64,000 nucleotides of DNA from Rhodococcus rhodnii (GTDB lineage Bacteria > Actinomycetota > Actinomycetes > Mycobacteriales > Pseudonocardiaceae). Below, one piece after another: positions 44,962 to 53,500 of the stretch. The position numbers and the translations under genes were made by a program. How positions within the stretch are numbered: position 1 is the stretch's first letter; each line of letters begins with the position of its first letter. The notes under the pieces were generated by a model that saw only the letters and a list, made by a program, of their open reading frames with translations, was not told the DNA's origin and ran no database searches. The DNA lies in NCBI GenBank assembly GCA_000720375.1, contig JOAA01000022.1, forward strand, positions 62,001 through 126,000, in the 5' to 3' direction.

Positions 44962-45378
44962 ATGCGACGCCGTCCTGAAGTGTTGTTCGTCTGTGTGCAA
45001 AACGCTGGCAGGTCATAGATGGCGGCGGCGTTGTTGGATCGTCATGCTGGTGGTCGGGTGGCGGTTCGGTCGGCTGGTGCTGCGCCTGCCGAGTTCATCG
45101 ACCCTGCGGTGGTTGAGGTCATGTCGTCCGAGCTCGGGGTGGATCTGTCGAAGGAGTTTCCGAAGCCGTTGACTCGTGAGGCGGTGTGGGCGGCGGACGT
45201 GGTGGTCACGATGGGGTGCGGCGATGCCTGCCCTGTCTTTCCGGTAACGCGTTACTTGGACTGGCCGTTGGATGCCCCGGCTGGCAAGGCGATCGAGGAC
45301 GGCCGGTCCATTCGTGACGATATCGATCGGCGGGTCCAAGGCTTGTTGGTCGAACTCGTGCCGATTCGGGGTGTGTGA
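44962..45378 (+). pseudogene. arsC: Arsenate reductase (LMW-phosphatase type) interrupted by an amber codon
   Basis: Reading from ATG 44962 gives RRRPEVLFVCVQNAGRS, then TAG at 45016-45018, then in the same frame MAAALLDRHAGGRVAVRSAG and EFPKPLTREAVWAADVVVTM with GCGDACPVFP. Family members read NAGRSQMAAALL at this point, so a CAG-to-TAG change is the likely cause. The P-loop CVQNAGR itself is intact, though the usual His is Gln. A product restarted at ATG 45019 would lack the catalytic Cys. The next gene starts at the stop (TGATG), a former operon. Suppression or a sequencing error cannot be excluded. Confidence 0.8.
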
Positions 45379-46115
45379 TGACGCGTCTGGTTGTCATCGG
45401 CGGTAGTGACGCCGGGGTCAGTGCCGGGTTGCGGGCACGGGAGCTGGATTCCTCGGTCATGCCTGTGCTCGTGGTGGCCGACGAGTATCCGAACTTCTCG
45501 ATTTGCTGTATTCCCTACTACGTCTCCGGTGAGGTGCCGGACTGGCGATCCCTTGCCCATCACACCCTGGCTGATCTCCAGGACGCAGGGCTGGAACTCC
45601 AGCTCAACAGCCGCGCCACGTCGATCGACCCGGGGCGAAGGACTGTAACTGTCTACAACGGACACGGGCATGTGGAGATCGGCTACGACCAGCTCGTCAT
45701 TGGAACGGGCGCTGTGCCTGTACGCCCGCCGATCGATGGTCTTGATGTGCTCGGTCCTGACGACGGAGTCTTCGTGCTGCACACCATGGGCGACACGTTC
45801 GCCTTGATGGATGGCATGTCGCGGGATCCAGAGTCTGCAGTGATAGTGGGAGCCGGATACATCGGGTTGGAGATGGCCGAAGCGCTGAGGACGCGGGGGT
45901 GTCGGTGTCACGGTCGTCGAGCACCTTCCACAAGTGTTGTCCACAGTGGATGCTGGGCTCGGTGCCTTGGTCGCGGAAGAGCTTGATGACCACAAAGTGG
46001 ATGTGCGCACGGGCACGCAGGTGCATCGCGTTGAGCGTGTCGATGGCGGACTGCGTGTGACGGGCAGTGGTGGGTTCGCTTCCGCAGTGCATCGAGCGCG
46101 ACGAGCCGGTGTGTA
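45378..46115 (+). pseudogene. CoA-disulfide-reductase-like flavoprotein, frameshifted and truncated
   Basis: The first 175 or so residues are a good pyridine nucleotide-disulfide oxidoreductase. TRLVVIGGSDAGVSAGLRAR is the FAD site, YPNFSICCIPYYVSGEV the region of the active cysteine, QLVIGTGAVPVRPP follows, and SAVIVGAGYIGLEMAEAL is the NAD(P)H site. At the G5 run 45895-45899 the frame is lost. TVVEHLPQVLSTVDAGLGAL continues in another frame to about 46.1 kb; one missing G would explain it. The C-terminal half is absent, replaced by an ECF sigma scrap. It was coupled to the arsC remnant. Confidence 0.8.
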
Positions 46116-46320
46116 CCAGCTCAGGCCGCCATCATCGCCGTGCACGCCGACGCGCCGACGGCTGACCGGACCGACTGGTCGCAGATCGTGGCGTTGTACG
46201 ACCAGTTGCTCGCTCTGGCACCTACTCCGGTGGTCGCGCTCAACCGTGCTGTGGCCGTCGGCGAGGTGCGCGGCCCAGCCACCGCGTTGTCCTTAGTGGA
46301 CGAGCTGGATTTGCCTGGAT
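46110..46320 (+). pseudogene. ECF sigma factor C-terminal fragment (DUF6596 type)
   Basis: About 65 residues, AAIIAVHADAPTADRTDWSQ followed by IVALYDQLLALAPTPVVALN and RAVAVGEVRGPATAL. This is the C-terminal helical repeat of large ECF sigma factors. A similar stretch occurs in the remnant at 60.1-60.3 kb. No sigma-2 or sigma-4 domain is present; it begins directly where the flavoprotein remnant ends. Confidence 0.65.
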
Positions 46321-46425
46321 CGAGTTCGTTGGCTCGCTGTCGGCCAAATAGCCGCCGGGAGGTGCGCGACCAAAACACCGTGTGGTGCATTTGGCCGACG
46401 TGCGTCTCCGGAACGGAGTCATGGC

Positions 46426-46889
46426 ATGGCTGTTGAGGTTCGCCCACCGGTGGTGATCCGTCGCTCCCGTGGCGATGTCGCGGCGTTCATGTTCGATCCC
46501 GCGAACGACCTGCAGTGGACCGGCGGGATCACCTCCAGTACGCCAGCGGGGCCCGCACCGCTCATGAAAGGCGCCACGGTCGACCGCACTGCGCGGTTTC
46601 TTGGCTGGTCGTTCCGCTACGGCTAATCGTCACGGAGCACGATCCCGATCGGCCGGTCGAGCTGGCAGTGGAGCGTCCGTTCCCGATGTCTGTCCGATAC
46701 GAGCTCGCCGACGCTCCCCGAGGGGACCGAGGTCGCCATTCACGCGACCGGGACGCCAGGCTGGTTCTTCCGCTGGGCCACGCCGCTGATGACACGGCAC
46801 GTGCACAAGAACCAGCGCCTCCGATCTTGACCGGCTACGAGCCTGCTGGGAGAAGCGATCTCGGGAGCGGCAGCTCGGATCAGGACTGA
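46426..46889 (+). pseudogene. SRPBCC/polyketide cyclase-type gene with frameshifts
   Basis: MAVEVRPPVVIRRSRGDVAA with FMFDPANDLQWTGGI begins an SRPBCC fold and stops after FRYG at about 46626. LIVTEHDPDRPVELAVERPF resumes in a second frame, and EGTEVAIHATGTPGWFFRWA resumes in a third. Two indels therefore separate three coherent segments of one protein of about 150 residues. It overlaps the 3' end of the convergent MerR gene. Confidence 0.75.
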
Positions 46890-47278
46890 TCGCTGCGCGT
46901 TGACTGCATCGTGTGGAGCCGGGTGCGGAGCATGTCCGCGAACTCTTCGGCGGTGGCGAGGGTGGCGCGTAGTTTGGTGCAGCGTTCCTCGGCTGTCCCG
47001 GTGTATTCGCGTAGCCGTGCGCGGCGTTGGCTGGCTGTCAGTGGCTTGCCGGTGGTGTGGTCGGGGTCGAGGACTTCCAGGAGCTCGCGCATCTCCTCGA
47101 GTTGGAAGCCGAGTGGTTTCATCCGCATGATGAGGTGTAGCCGGTCCAGTTCGGACTGTGTGTAGAGCCGGAATCCGCCTTGGCTGCGTGCGCTGGGGAC
47201 GGCGAGGCCGACTTCCTCGTAGTAGCGGATGGTGCGCAGGGACAGGCCGGTGCGCTCGGCTACTTCGCCGATCTGCAT
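46880..47278 (-). CDS. MerR-family transcriptional regulator
   Basis: A 132-residue regulator. The winged helix-turn-helix (about 1-70) reads MQIGEVAERTGLSLRTIRYY and GFRLYTQSELDRLHLIMRMK, followed by LGFQLEEMRELLEVLD and a long coiled-coil helix to residue 120. No cysteine cluster for metal binding is visible. ATG 47278 is preferred over the frame start at 47314 because MQIGEVAERTG is the canonical start. Divergent from the SulP gene, which it may regulate. Confidence 0.88.
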   Translation of the reverse strand: MQIGEVAERTGLSLRTIRYYEEVGLAVPSARSQGGFRLYTQSELDRLHLIMRMKPLGFQLEEMRELLEVLDPDHTTGKPLTASQRRARLREYTGTAEERCTKLRATLATAEEFADMLRTRLHTMQSTRSDQS

Positions 47279-47412
47279 GTGCTCACCCACGCGACGTCCT
47301 CGCCCTTCGTCCACTGCTCGTGCCCGACCACGGTACCGGGTTTCCCGGGACGCCAGTTCCGCCAGCGACGCTGGAGATCTTGATCACGATCGGCCAGCCC
47401 AGCCGAAATCTT

Positions 47413-47432
47413 CCGTCACGTTAGAGTAGGGT
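47413..47432 (-). promoter_or_regulatory. Possible MerR operator in the MerR-SulP gap
   Basis: On the minus strand ACCCTACTCTAACGTGACGG is an imperfect dyad of the kind MerR proteins use in long-spacer promoters. The 321-bp gap between the two genes (47279-47599) holds no other recognisable gene; the weak frames there look like noise. Confidence 0.35.
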
Positions 47433-47599
47433 CTCGCGTGGTTGCGTCGGAGCGGCCGTGGCCATGAGGGCGGCTACCAGAATCTTTCCCGGCATCGCGG
47501 CCGGGCTGCCAGGCGCGACTTGGCGTCTCTGGGGTTGTGAGAGTCCTGTACATGGGCGGGGATCACCGCGGGTGTTCTCGTGTGCGTTTCGAGGTGTTG

Positions 47600-49093
47600 A
47601 TGTCGTTCGTGGCTGTCGCACGCCCTTCCGCGTGGAGCCGGGTACGCCTGGCGTGGTTTTCCAACCCGCGCGCGGATCTGTTGTCCGGGTTGGTGGTCGC
47701 GCTGGCGTTGATCCCGGAGGCGTTGTCGTTTTCGATTATCGCTGGGGTTGATCCGAAGGTCGGGTTGTATGCCTCGTTCACGATCGCGATCATCATCGCG
47801 TTCTCCGGTGGCCGTCCGGGGATGATCTCCGCGGCGACCGGGGCGATGGCGCTGGTCATGGTGCCGTTGGTGCGCGATCACGGGGTGCAGTATCTGTTCG
47901 CCGCCACGATCCTGACGGGTGTCTTCCAGATCCTGTTCGGCGTCATCGGGATTCACAAGCTGATGCGGTTCGTGCCCCGGACCGTGATGGTCGGGTTCGT
48001 CAACGCGCTCGCGATCCTGTTGTTCGTCGCGCAGATCCCGCACATCGTCGGGGGCGGCTTGCCGGTGGTCGGGCTGGTCGTGCTGGGTCTGGCGATCATC
48101 TATCTGCTGCCGAAGCTCACCAAGGTCGTTCCTTCGCCGCTGGTGGCCATTGTCGTGATCACCGCCCTGACGGTCTTCCTGCACATCGACGTGCCCACGG
48201 TGGGTGGCATGGGCGAGTTGCCGGATGCCTTGCCCGTCCTGGGCGTTCCGATGGTGCCGTTCACTGTGGACACCCTTGCGATTATCGCTCCCTACGCGCT
48301 GACGTTGGCGGTCGTCGGTCTGGTCGAGTCGCTGCTGACCGCCCAGCTCATCGACGACATCACCGACACACAGTCGAAGAAGGGCACGGAAGTCCGCGGC
48401 CAGGGCATCGCCAACATCGCCACCGGTTTCCTTGGCGGGATGGCGGGCTGCGCGATGATCGGGCAATCGATGATCAACGTGAAGTCGGGCGGTCGCACTC
48501 GGTTGTCGACGCTGTCGGCCGGTGTGTTCCTGCTGATCCTGGTCTTCGCGCTCGGTCCGGTTGTGTCGCTGATCCCGATGGCCGCTCTGGTGGCGGTGAT
48601 GATCTTTGTGTCGGTCAGCACGTTCGACTGGTCGAGTATTACGCCGCGCTCGGTTCGGCGTTCTCCGAAGAGCGAGACCGCGGTCATGGTGGTGACAGTG
48701 GGCACTGTCGTCGCGACTCACAACCTGGCTCTGGGCGTTGTCGCCGGTGCGTTGCTGTCGGCGGTCTTCTTCGCTCGCCGGGTCGCGCATCTCGTGGAGG
48801 TGTCGAGTGTGCTGGACCCGAACGGCGAGATTCGAATCTACGCGGTGACCGGTGAGCTGTTTTTCGCGTCCAGCAACGAGTTCATGCACGCGTTCGACTA
48901 CGCCGACACCGTCTCGAAGGTGGTCATCGACTTGTCGGACGCGCACGTCTGGGACAGTTCGGCAGTGGCCACATTGGACGCCGTGACTGCGAAGTTCGCC
49001 TCCCGTGGCATCACGGCGGAGATCACCGGCCTCAACCCGCACAGCGAGAAGCTGCACAGCACATTGTCGGGCCAGGTCACCGCCGCCCATTGA
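47600..49093 (+). CDS. SulP-family inorganic anion transporter
   Basis: A 497-residue SLC26/SulP permease for sulfate, bicarbonate or a similar anion. About 12-14 helices fill residues 25-390, with SLC26 signatures [20 protein letters not shown] and [40 protein letters not shown] follows later. A cytoplasmic STAS domain occupies about 415-490 ([40 protein letters not shown]). ATG 47600 with GAGGTG upstream is favoured over the longer frame. No carbonic anhydrase is adjacent, so the anion is unknown. Confidence 0.92.
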   Translation: MSFVAVARPSAWSRVRLAWFSNPRADLLSGLVVALALIPEALSFSIIAGVDPKVGLYASFTIAIIIAFSGGRPGMISAATGAMALVMVPLVRDHGVQYLFAATILTGVFQILFGVIGIHKLMRFVPRTVMVGFVNALAILLFVAQIPHIVGGGLPVVGLVVLGLAIIYLLPKLTKVVPSPLVAIVVITALTVFLHIDVPTVGGMGELPDALPVLGVPMVPFTVDTLAIIAPYALTLAVVGLVESLLTAQLIDDITDTQSKKGTEVRGQGIANIATGFLGGMAGCAMIGQSMINVKSGGRTRLSTLSAGVFLLILVFALGPVVSLIPMAALVAVMIFVSVSTFDWSSITPRSVRRSPKSETAVMVVTVGTVVATHNLALGVVAGALLSAVFFARRVAHLVEVSSVLDPNGEIRIYAVTGELFFASSNEFMHAFDYADTVSKVVIDLSDAHVWDSSAVATLDAVTAKFASRGITAEITGLNPHSEKLHSTLSGQVTAAH

Positions 49094-49365
49094 GGCCGAT
49101 GCAACGCCTTCGGCTATCGAAACCTTACGTAAGGGTAGACTTCACCACGGATGGCCCGGACGGAATGGCTTGTGGCGCATCTTAGCTCGGCGTCCGCGAT
49201 GGCTGGTCGTTCGCTTCCACCGCACGGCTGGTGGGGCGACGGCGGCGGGGGAGCAACGCCTCGATCCCGCGCAGTGAAGTCCTGCCCTGAACCGGCGGCG
49301 CCGTCTGGCATTGTTAACCGACACTTACTTGCCTGATCGGTTCCGCATTGCTGTTGATCGTGCGC
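49094..49365. other. Intergenic segment after sulP with a 12-bp palindrome
   Basis: No convincing gene. It holds CCTTACGTAAGG at 49123-49134, a perfect 12-bp palindrome resembling half-sites of MerR-type operators, but no gene starts close downstream. The rest shows nothing recognisable. Confidence 0.5.
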
Positions 49366-49408
49366 TTCACAGGAGCCAGCAGTTGGCCCTACTCCGGGCT
49401 CCTGTGAA
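49366..49408. terminator. Hairpin downstream of the DUF1996 gene
   Basis: TTCACAGGAGCC (49366-49377) pairs perfectly with GGCTCCTGTGAA (49397-49408) over a 19-nt loop. It lies 50 bp beyond the DUF1996 stop and is the likely 3' end for that transcript. Confidence 0.6.
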
Positions 49409-49457
49409 ACGCCGCCGCGCAGTCACCGCACAGGAACAGAACCTGTGGGGCGGTGGG

Positions 49458-51215
49458 TCACGTGCACTGTTTCCCGGCGTTGACGCAGCCGACGATCCTC
49501 GCCATGGTCTGCTCCGAGTTGACGTTGACGAAGTCGTTGTGGTCGGAGAAGGGGTTGTGATTCTCCTCGGGGAAGGAGTCCAGTTGATACTGGCCGTTCT
49601 GCTGGACGTCGGCGGGGATGTTGTAGGCGATGGTGATTCGTAGTTGCGGTACGGCTTTCGTGCCGGCGGGGCAGGCGCCGGTGTTGCGGTCGGGGAAGGC
49701 GATGTGGGCGCGGTGGTTGTCGCTGTCGGTGTTGCGTCCGTCCCAGCAGCTGGGGAAGTCGTGTACCCGCGTTACTTGGCTGCCGGTGGGGCAGATGACG
49801 TACTTGTCCGACAGCCGGTCGGTGACGCCGCTGCATGTCCAGGTGGCGCGGGCGTTGGCCGGTCCGCGGCTGGTGGGTTTCGCGTCACCGGTGATCATTT
49901 TGAGGAACTTCGGCATCGGAACGACCTTGCTGGTCGTGTTGCCGCGGTATTCGATCGTCACGCTGGCCGGCCGGACGATGCCGCCGACGTTCCCGGCGAG
50001 CTCGAGGTTGGGTCCTTCGGCGCCGGGCAGTGGGGCGGCCGTGCCGGAACCGCCGTTTCCGTTGCCGGGGCTGGCGTTGTTGAGCGTGCACGGCGCGAGC
50101 CGCTCCAGCCCGGTGGGCCGGGATGCGGTGCGGCCGATCGCGATGGCGATCCGGTCGATCGTGGCGACTCGTTTGTCCTTCAGCGGCCCGAGGATCGCGT
50201 TGTCGACGAAGTTCGGTCCACCTTGGCCTTGGGTGCCGACCAGACGCTGGTTGGCTTCGGCGATCTGCTTGTCCAGCAGGGTGAGGTTACGGTTGACCTC
50301 TTCCACGGCCTGGGCAGGAATGCCGGGGAGCTTGTCGCGCACGGTCGGGCAGTTGATCGTCGGTGTCACCACGGGCGGTGCGTCGGCCTGGGCGCCGTTC
50401 CCGCCGGATGAGTTGTGTCCGGCGTGCGTGCCGTCGAAGTTCAGGTCACAGTCGGCCATCGAGACCAGGTTCGCCGGTCGCGGTGCGTTGCGGCCGATCG
50501 CGGTGGCGATCCGGTCGATCGTGGCGACTCGTTTGCTGCGCAGCGGACCGAGGATGGCGTTGTTGACGAAGTCGGGTCCACCTTGGCCTTGGGTGCCGGC
50601 CAGACGCTGGTTGGCTTCGGCGATCTGCTGGTTCAGCAACCGCAGGTTCTGGTCCACTTCGGCGCGTGCCTGGTCGGGAACGGCCGGGAGCCGGTCGGCG
50701 ACGGTAGGACAGCTGATCGACGGAGTGCCCGCCGCCTTGAGCGTGTCGGCGTCGGCGCCCACCCTCCTGTTGGCCTGTTTGTTGATCCGCACGACCGGCC
50801 AGAAGTACGACGACTTGTCACCGTTCTCGCAGGTGGTGCCCGAGTCCTCCAGGCTCTCGTCGGTCGATTCGGCGCTGATCGAGAGGTTGCCGACAAAGTC
50901 GTGCACATGCTGGGCGCCGTTCTTCACGCCCGGCTGGGCAACCGGGTTGTCCGGGCTGAACTTGCGGTTGCCATTGGTTCCGCAGTCCACTGTGAACACG
51001 CCGGTGGAGCCACCCTGCCGGACCTCCGGTGTTCGCACATTGGAAGGGACATCTTCGATGCGGACGAACTCCGACAGCGGGGCCGGCTGGCCCTCGTCGT
51101 TGCCGGTGTTGGCGGCGATCGCGGCCGTAGCCGTTCCCGCAGTCGCGACTGCGATGAGTGCCAGGAGCGCGCGGACTTTGCGCGCCCGCGTTCGTACCAC
51201 CCTGTGTTGCTGCAT
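49458..51215 (-). CDS. Secreted DUF1996 protein with duplicated internal module
   Basis: A 585-residue exported protein. Signal peptide about 1-35 (VRALLALIAVATAGTATAAI). A DUF1996 N-terminal half follows (GAQHVHDFVGN, then YFWPVVRI). Two similar modules of about 90 residues occupy about 160-380: each starts CPTV, contains QIAEANQRL then GTQGQGGP, NAILGPL and KRVATIDRIA, and ends with a Cys-x-LN. The C-terminal DUF1996 half has VHDFPSCWDGRNTDSDNHRA and AHIAFPDRNTGACPAG. The modules thus split DUF1996 into two. ATG 51215 has GAGGAGGAAG upstream; the longer frame lacks a signal start. Enzymatic role unknown; related proteins are wall-associated or carbohydrate-active in fungi. Confidence 0.87.
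   Translation of the reverse strand: MQQHRVVRTRARKVRALLALIAVATAGTATAAIAANTGNDEGQPAPLSEFVRIEDVPSNVRTPEVRQGGSTGVFTVDCGTNGNRKFSPDNPVAQPGVKNGAQHVHDFVGNLSISAESTDESLEDSGTTCENGDKSSYFWPVVRINKQANRRVGADADTLKAAGTPSISCPTVADRLPAVPDQARAEVDQNLRLLNQQIAEANQRLAGTQGQGGPDFVNNAILGPLRSKRVATIDRIATAIGRNAPRPANLVSMADCDLNFDGTHAGHNSSGGNGAQADAPPVVTPTINCPTVRDKLPGIPAQAVEEVNRNLTLLDKQIAEANQRLVGTQGQGGPNFVDNAILGPLKDKRVATIDRIAIAIGRTASRPTGLERLAPCTLNNASPGNGNGGSGTAAPLPGAEGPNLELAGNVGGIVRPASVTIEYRGNTTSKVVPMPKFLKMITGDAKPTSRGPANARATWTCSGVTDRLSDKYVICPTGSQVTRVHDFPSCWDGRNTDSDNHRAHIAFPDRNTGACPAGTKAVPQLRITIAYNIPADVQQNGQYQLDSFPEENHNPFSDHNDFVNVNSEQTMARIVGCVNAGKQCT
50078..50715 (-). repeat. Tandem internal duplication (about 0.27 kb units, 360-bp period)
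   Basis: Segments near 50078-50355 and 50440-50715 are near-identical over long stretches: ATCCGGTCGATCGTGGCGAC and CCACCTTGGCCTTGGGTGCC each occur in both, 360 bp apart. The DNA identity is higher than needed by the protein, suggesting a fairly recent duplication. Confidence 0.85.
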
Positions 51216-51372
51216 CACTTCCTCCTCCGCCCAGTCGGGGATGGGCGTCATGAGGGAGTACGAGCCAGCCGCGGCGCGAGACACGGATCGGACGCTCGCG
51301 TCACCGATTGGTAAGAAGTCGTCCGGCCTTGCTGGCCGGACAGGGACGCCGCTCAACGGGGGCGAAAGGCGG

Positions 51373-52065
51373 TCAAGGGGCGGTGAAGGTGATGCTGTCG
51401 GGAATGGCGTCGAAGGCCTCTTCGACTCTGTGGATCAGGACTTTGCTGCCGCCGGGTCCTTTGCGTCTGCTGGGTTTGTCGTGTGGTCCGTCGTAGCCGC
51501 GGCCGGAGATCCAGTTCTTCGCGGCGCAGCGCCACGCGGCGAGAGAGAGTTCACCCAGTAGTCGGAGCCGCACATCGTCGCGGCTGTCGATGCCGAGCTT
51601 GGTCTCCAACTCGGCGACGAGTCTGGATTGGACAGTGACGGACCGCAGCAGACTACGATCCCACAGCACCGGCGTGCGGGCGATGAGCCCGCGGGTGGCG
51701 AGGAACCGCCGGTCCCAGTCCTCGCCGAGTCCGGTGATCGCGGCGACCAGGGTCTCCTTGAGGAAGACGAGCACCGGGCCGTGCAGTTCCCGTGCGGCGA
51801 CCTCGGTGACATAGGCGTCCCACAGTTCCAGCTCCGCCGCCATCGCGACATCCTCTTTGGACTCATACATCCGGAAGAACGTGCGCTTGGAGACCTCCAC
51901 CGCGTCGACCAACTCGTCCAGGGTCGTCTCCTGGAAGCCTTTCTCCAGAAACAACCGCAGCGCTGTGTCGGCCAATGCCCGACGGGTGCGCAGCTTCTTG
52001 CGTTCACGCAGCGGCAGTGACCGATCCGCCGCATCAGAAACCATGGCCGAGGGGGGAGTCGTCAT
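51373..52065 (-). CDS. TetR-family transcriptional regulator
   Basis: A 230-residue repressor. TetR_N helix-turn-helix about 24-70: RRALADTALRLFLEKGFQET and LDELVDAVEVSKRTFFRMYE. The C-terminal part (about 85-230) is a divergent helical ligand-binding domain with FLATRGLIARTPVLWDRSLL. Divergent from the MFS transporter gene with a 102-bp gap containing 17-bp-spaced repeats, so it probably represses that transporter. Start at 52065; M8 is an alternative. Confidence 0.88.
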   Translation of the reverse strand: MTTPPSAMVSDAADRSLPLRERKKLRTRRALADTALRLFLEKGFQETTLDELVDAVEVSKRTFFRMYESKEDVAMAAELELWDAYVTEVAARELHGPVLVFLKETLVAAITGLGEDWDRRFLATRGLIARTPVLWDRSLLRSVTVQSRLVAELETKLGIDSRDDVRLRLLGELSLAAWRCAAKNWISGRGYDGPHDKPSRRKGPGGSKVLIHRVEEAFDAIPDSITFTAP

Positions 52066-52095
52066 CGCGGCAGTCTAACTGCGCTGATCCATAAA

Positions 52096-52151
52096 CGCCA
52101 CTAGACGGTAAATGCCACTCAAGCTAATCTGCCACTGAGAGGCATATTCTC
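52096..52151. promoter_or_regulatory. Three phased repeats in the TetR-MFS gap
   Basis: YGCCACT occurs at 52096-52102, 52113-52119 and 52130-52136, spaced exactly 17 bp. The last copy is also half of a dyad TGCC-N7-GGCA (52130-52144). Likely operator for the TetR protein. Confidence 0.55.
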
Positions 52152-52167
52152 GACCGGGGGTGGAAGC

Positions 52168-53373
52168 ATGCAGGGGAATGAGCGCAGTCCGGTGGTTCTC
52201 GCGGTCCTGTTGGCCGCGTCCACTCTGGGTGTGATGGGCGGCGCGATCCTCGTGCCGGTGCTGGAGGTGATCCGCGGTGACTTCGGGGTCACTGGTACCG
52301 CGGCCGGGTTCATCCTGACCGGGCACGGGTTCGCCATCGCGGTGTCCAGTCCGTTGGTCGGGCGCTTGGTCGACCGTTGGGGTATCCGCTGGCCGATGAT
52401 CGGTGGCTTGGTCGTGTACGGGCTTGGTGGTGGCGCGGGTCTGGTTGTCACGTCGTATCCGGCGCTGATCGCCAGTCGACTGGTGTTCGGGATCGGCGCG
52501 GCGGCCGTGTTCAGTTGCACGACGATCGCGATGCTGGCGTTCTACCAAGGGAAGCTTCGCGACCGGGTGATGGGCTGGCGGTCCACCGCGACCAGCGTGG
52601 GTGGGCTGATCTGGCCGCTGCTGGGCGGAGTTCTGGGCGGGATGACCTGGCACGCCACGTTCGCCGTGTACCTGATCGGTATCCCGTTGGCGCTCGCCGC
52701 GGTGTGGACGTTGCCGAACACCACCGCACGGAGCGATCGGCCTCGGGTGGGTGTGATCCGGTTGATGCGGCTGCGTCCCGCGTTGATCGGCTGGTACAGC
52801 CTATGGATCATCATCGCGGTCCAGATGTACGTGCTGGCCATCTTCCTGCCACAACGACTGGCCGAGATCGGCATCCGCTCACCGGTGCTGGTCTCGATCT
52901 ACGCGGTGGTCGGCGCTTCCCTGATCACCAGCTTGGTCGGCCTGGCCTATGGCCGGATACGCACACGGCTGAGCTATCCGGTGTTGCTGCGGCTCGCGCT
53001 CGGCTCGGCGATGGTCGGTTTCCTGATCTACGGCACGGTCAGCCAACCAATCGTCCTGCTGCTGACGCCCGCCCTGTTCGGCTTCGGCAACGGCATCCTG
53101 TTTCCGGTAGCTACCGTCCTGGTGGACGAGGCGGCCGGACCTGAACACCGCGCACGCGCCGCGTCACTATCGGGAACCGCGATCTTCGCCGGACAGTTCG
53201 CCTCGCCGCTGCTGTTCGGGCCGCTGATCGCCGCCACGTCGACCACGACCGGATTCTTTGTCAGCGCGGCGGTGTCAGCTCTCCTGTTGCTGATCGTGAC
53301 CACACGGCGAACCATCACGTCGAGCGATGCCGCAGAGGAATCACAACGGACACATGACAGCACCTCGGCTTAG
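52168..53373 (+). CDS. MFS transporter
   Basis: A 401-residue major facilitator with about 12 helices. It begins VVLAVLLAASTLGVMGGAIL. The loop 2-3 signature is VGRLVDRWGIRWPMIGG (G-x-L-x-D-R-x-G). The central cytoplasmic loop is around NTTARSDRPR (residue 185), and the second half starts LIGWYSLWIIIAVQMYVLAI. Drug or metabolite efflux is likely given the adjacent TetR gene; the substrate is unknown. Confidence 0.9.
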   Translation: MQGNERSPVVLAVLLAASTLGVMGGAILVPVLEVIRGDFGVTGTAAGFILTGHGFAIAVSSPLVGRLVDRWGIRWPMIGGLVVYGLGGGAGLVVTSYPALIASRLVFGIGAAAVFSCTTIAMLAFYQGKLRDRVMGWRSTATSVGGLIWPLLGGVLGGMTWHATFAVYLIGIPLALAAVWTLPNTTARSDRPRVGVIRLMRLRPALIGWYSLWIIIAVQMYVLAIFLPQRLAEIGIRSPVLVSIYAVVGASLITSLVGLAYGRIRTRLSYPVLLRLALGSAMVGFLIYGTVSQPIVLLLTPALFGFGNGILFPVATVLVDEAAGPEHRARAASLSGTAIFAGQFASPLLFGPLIAATSTTTGFFVSAAVSALLLLIVTTRRTITSSDAAEESQRTHDSTSA

Positions 53374-53500
53374 TGCCGACGTGCGGGCAGCCGGCCAGCG
53401 AGCGCGTCCAATGGCGACTCGGGTCCGCGTGTGTCCGGTGGACAGTGCCGCCGACGAGCACCGCGATGATGACGATCATGAACAGCCAACCGACGGTCAA
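53315..53500 (-). CDS. Possible small membrane peptide
   Basis: A 61-codon frame with a TTG start in TTGA overlap with the methyltransferase stop. It carries one strong helix, VGWLFMIVIIAVLVGGTVHR. Its last 20 codons overlap the MFS 3' end in antisense. The hydrophobic stretch and coupling favour it, the rest does not; it may be noise. Confidence 0.25.
   Translation of the reverse strand: MTVGWLFMIVIIAVLVGGTVHRTHADPSRHWTRSLAGCPHVGTKPRCCHVSVVIPLRHRST

Noticed and set aside
47474..49090. 538-codon minus-strand frame opposite sulP
   Set aside because: Composition (Arg/His/Gln/Asp-rich) is that of an antisense frame; SulP motifs on the plus strand are unambiguous.
49630..51561. 643-codon plus-strand frame opposite the DUF1996 gene
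   Set aside because: Antisense of a gene with signal peptide, family motifs and ribosome-binding site; the frame itself has no family features.
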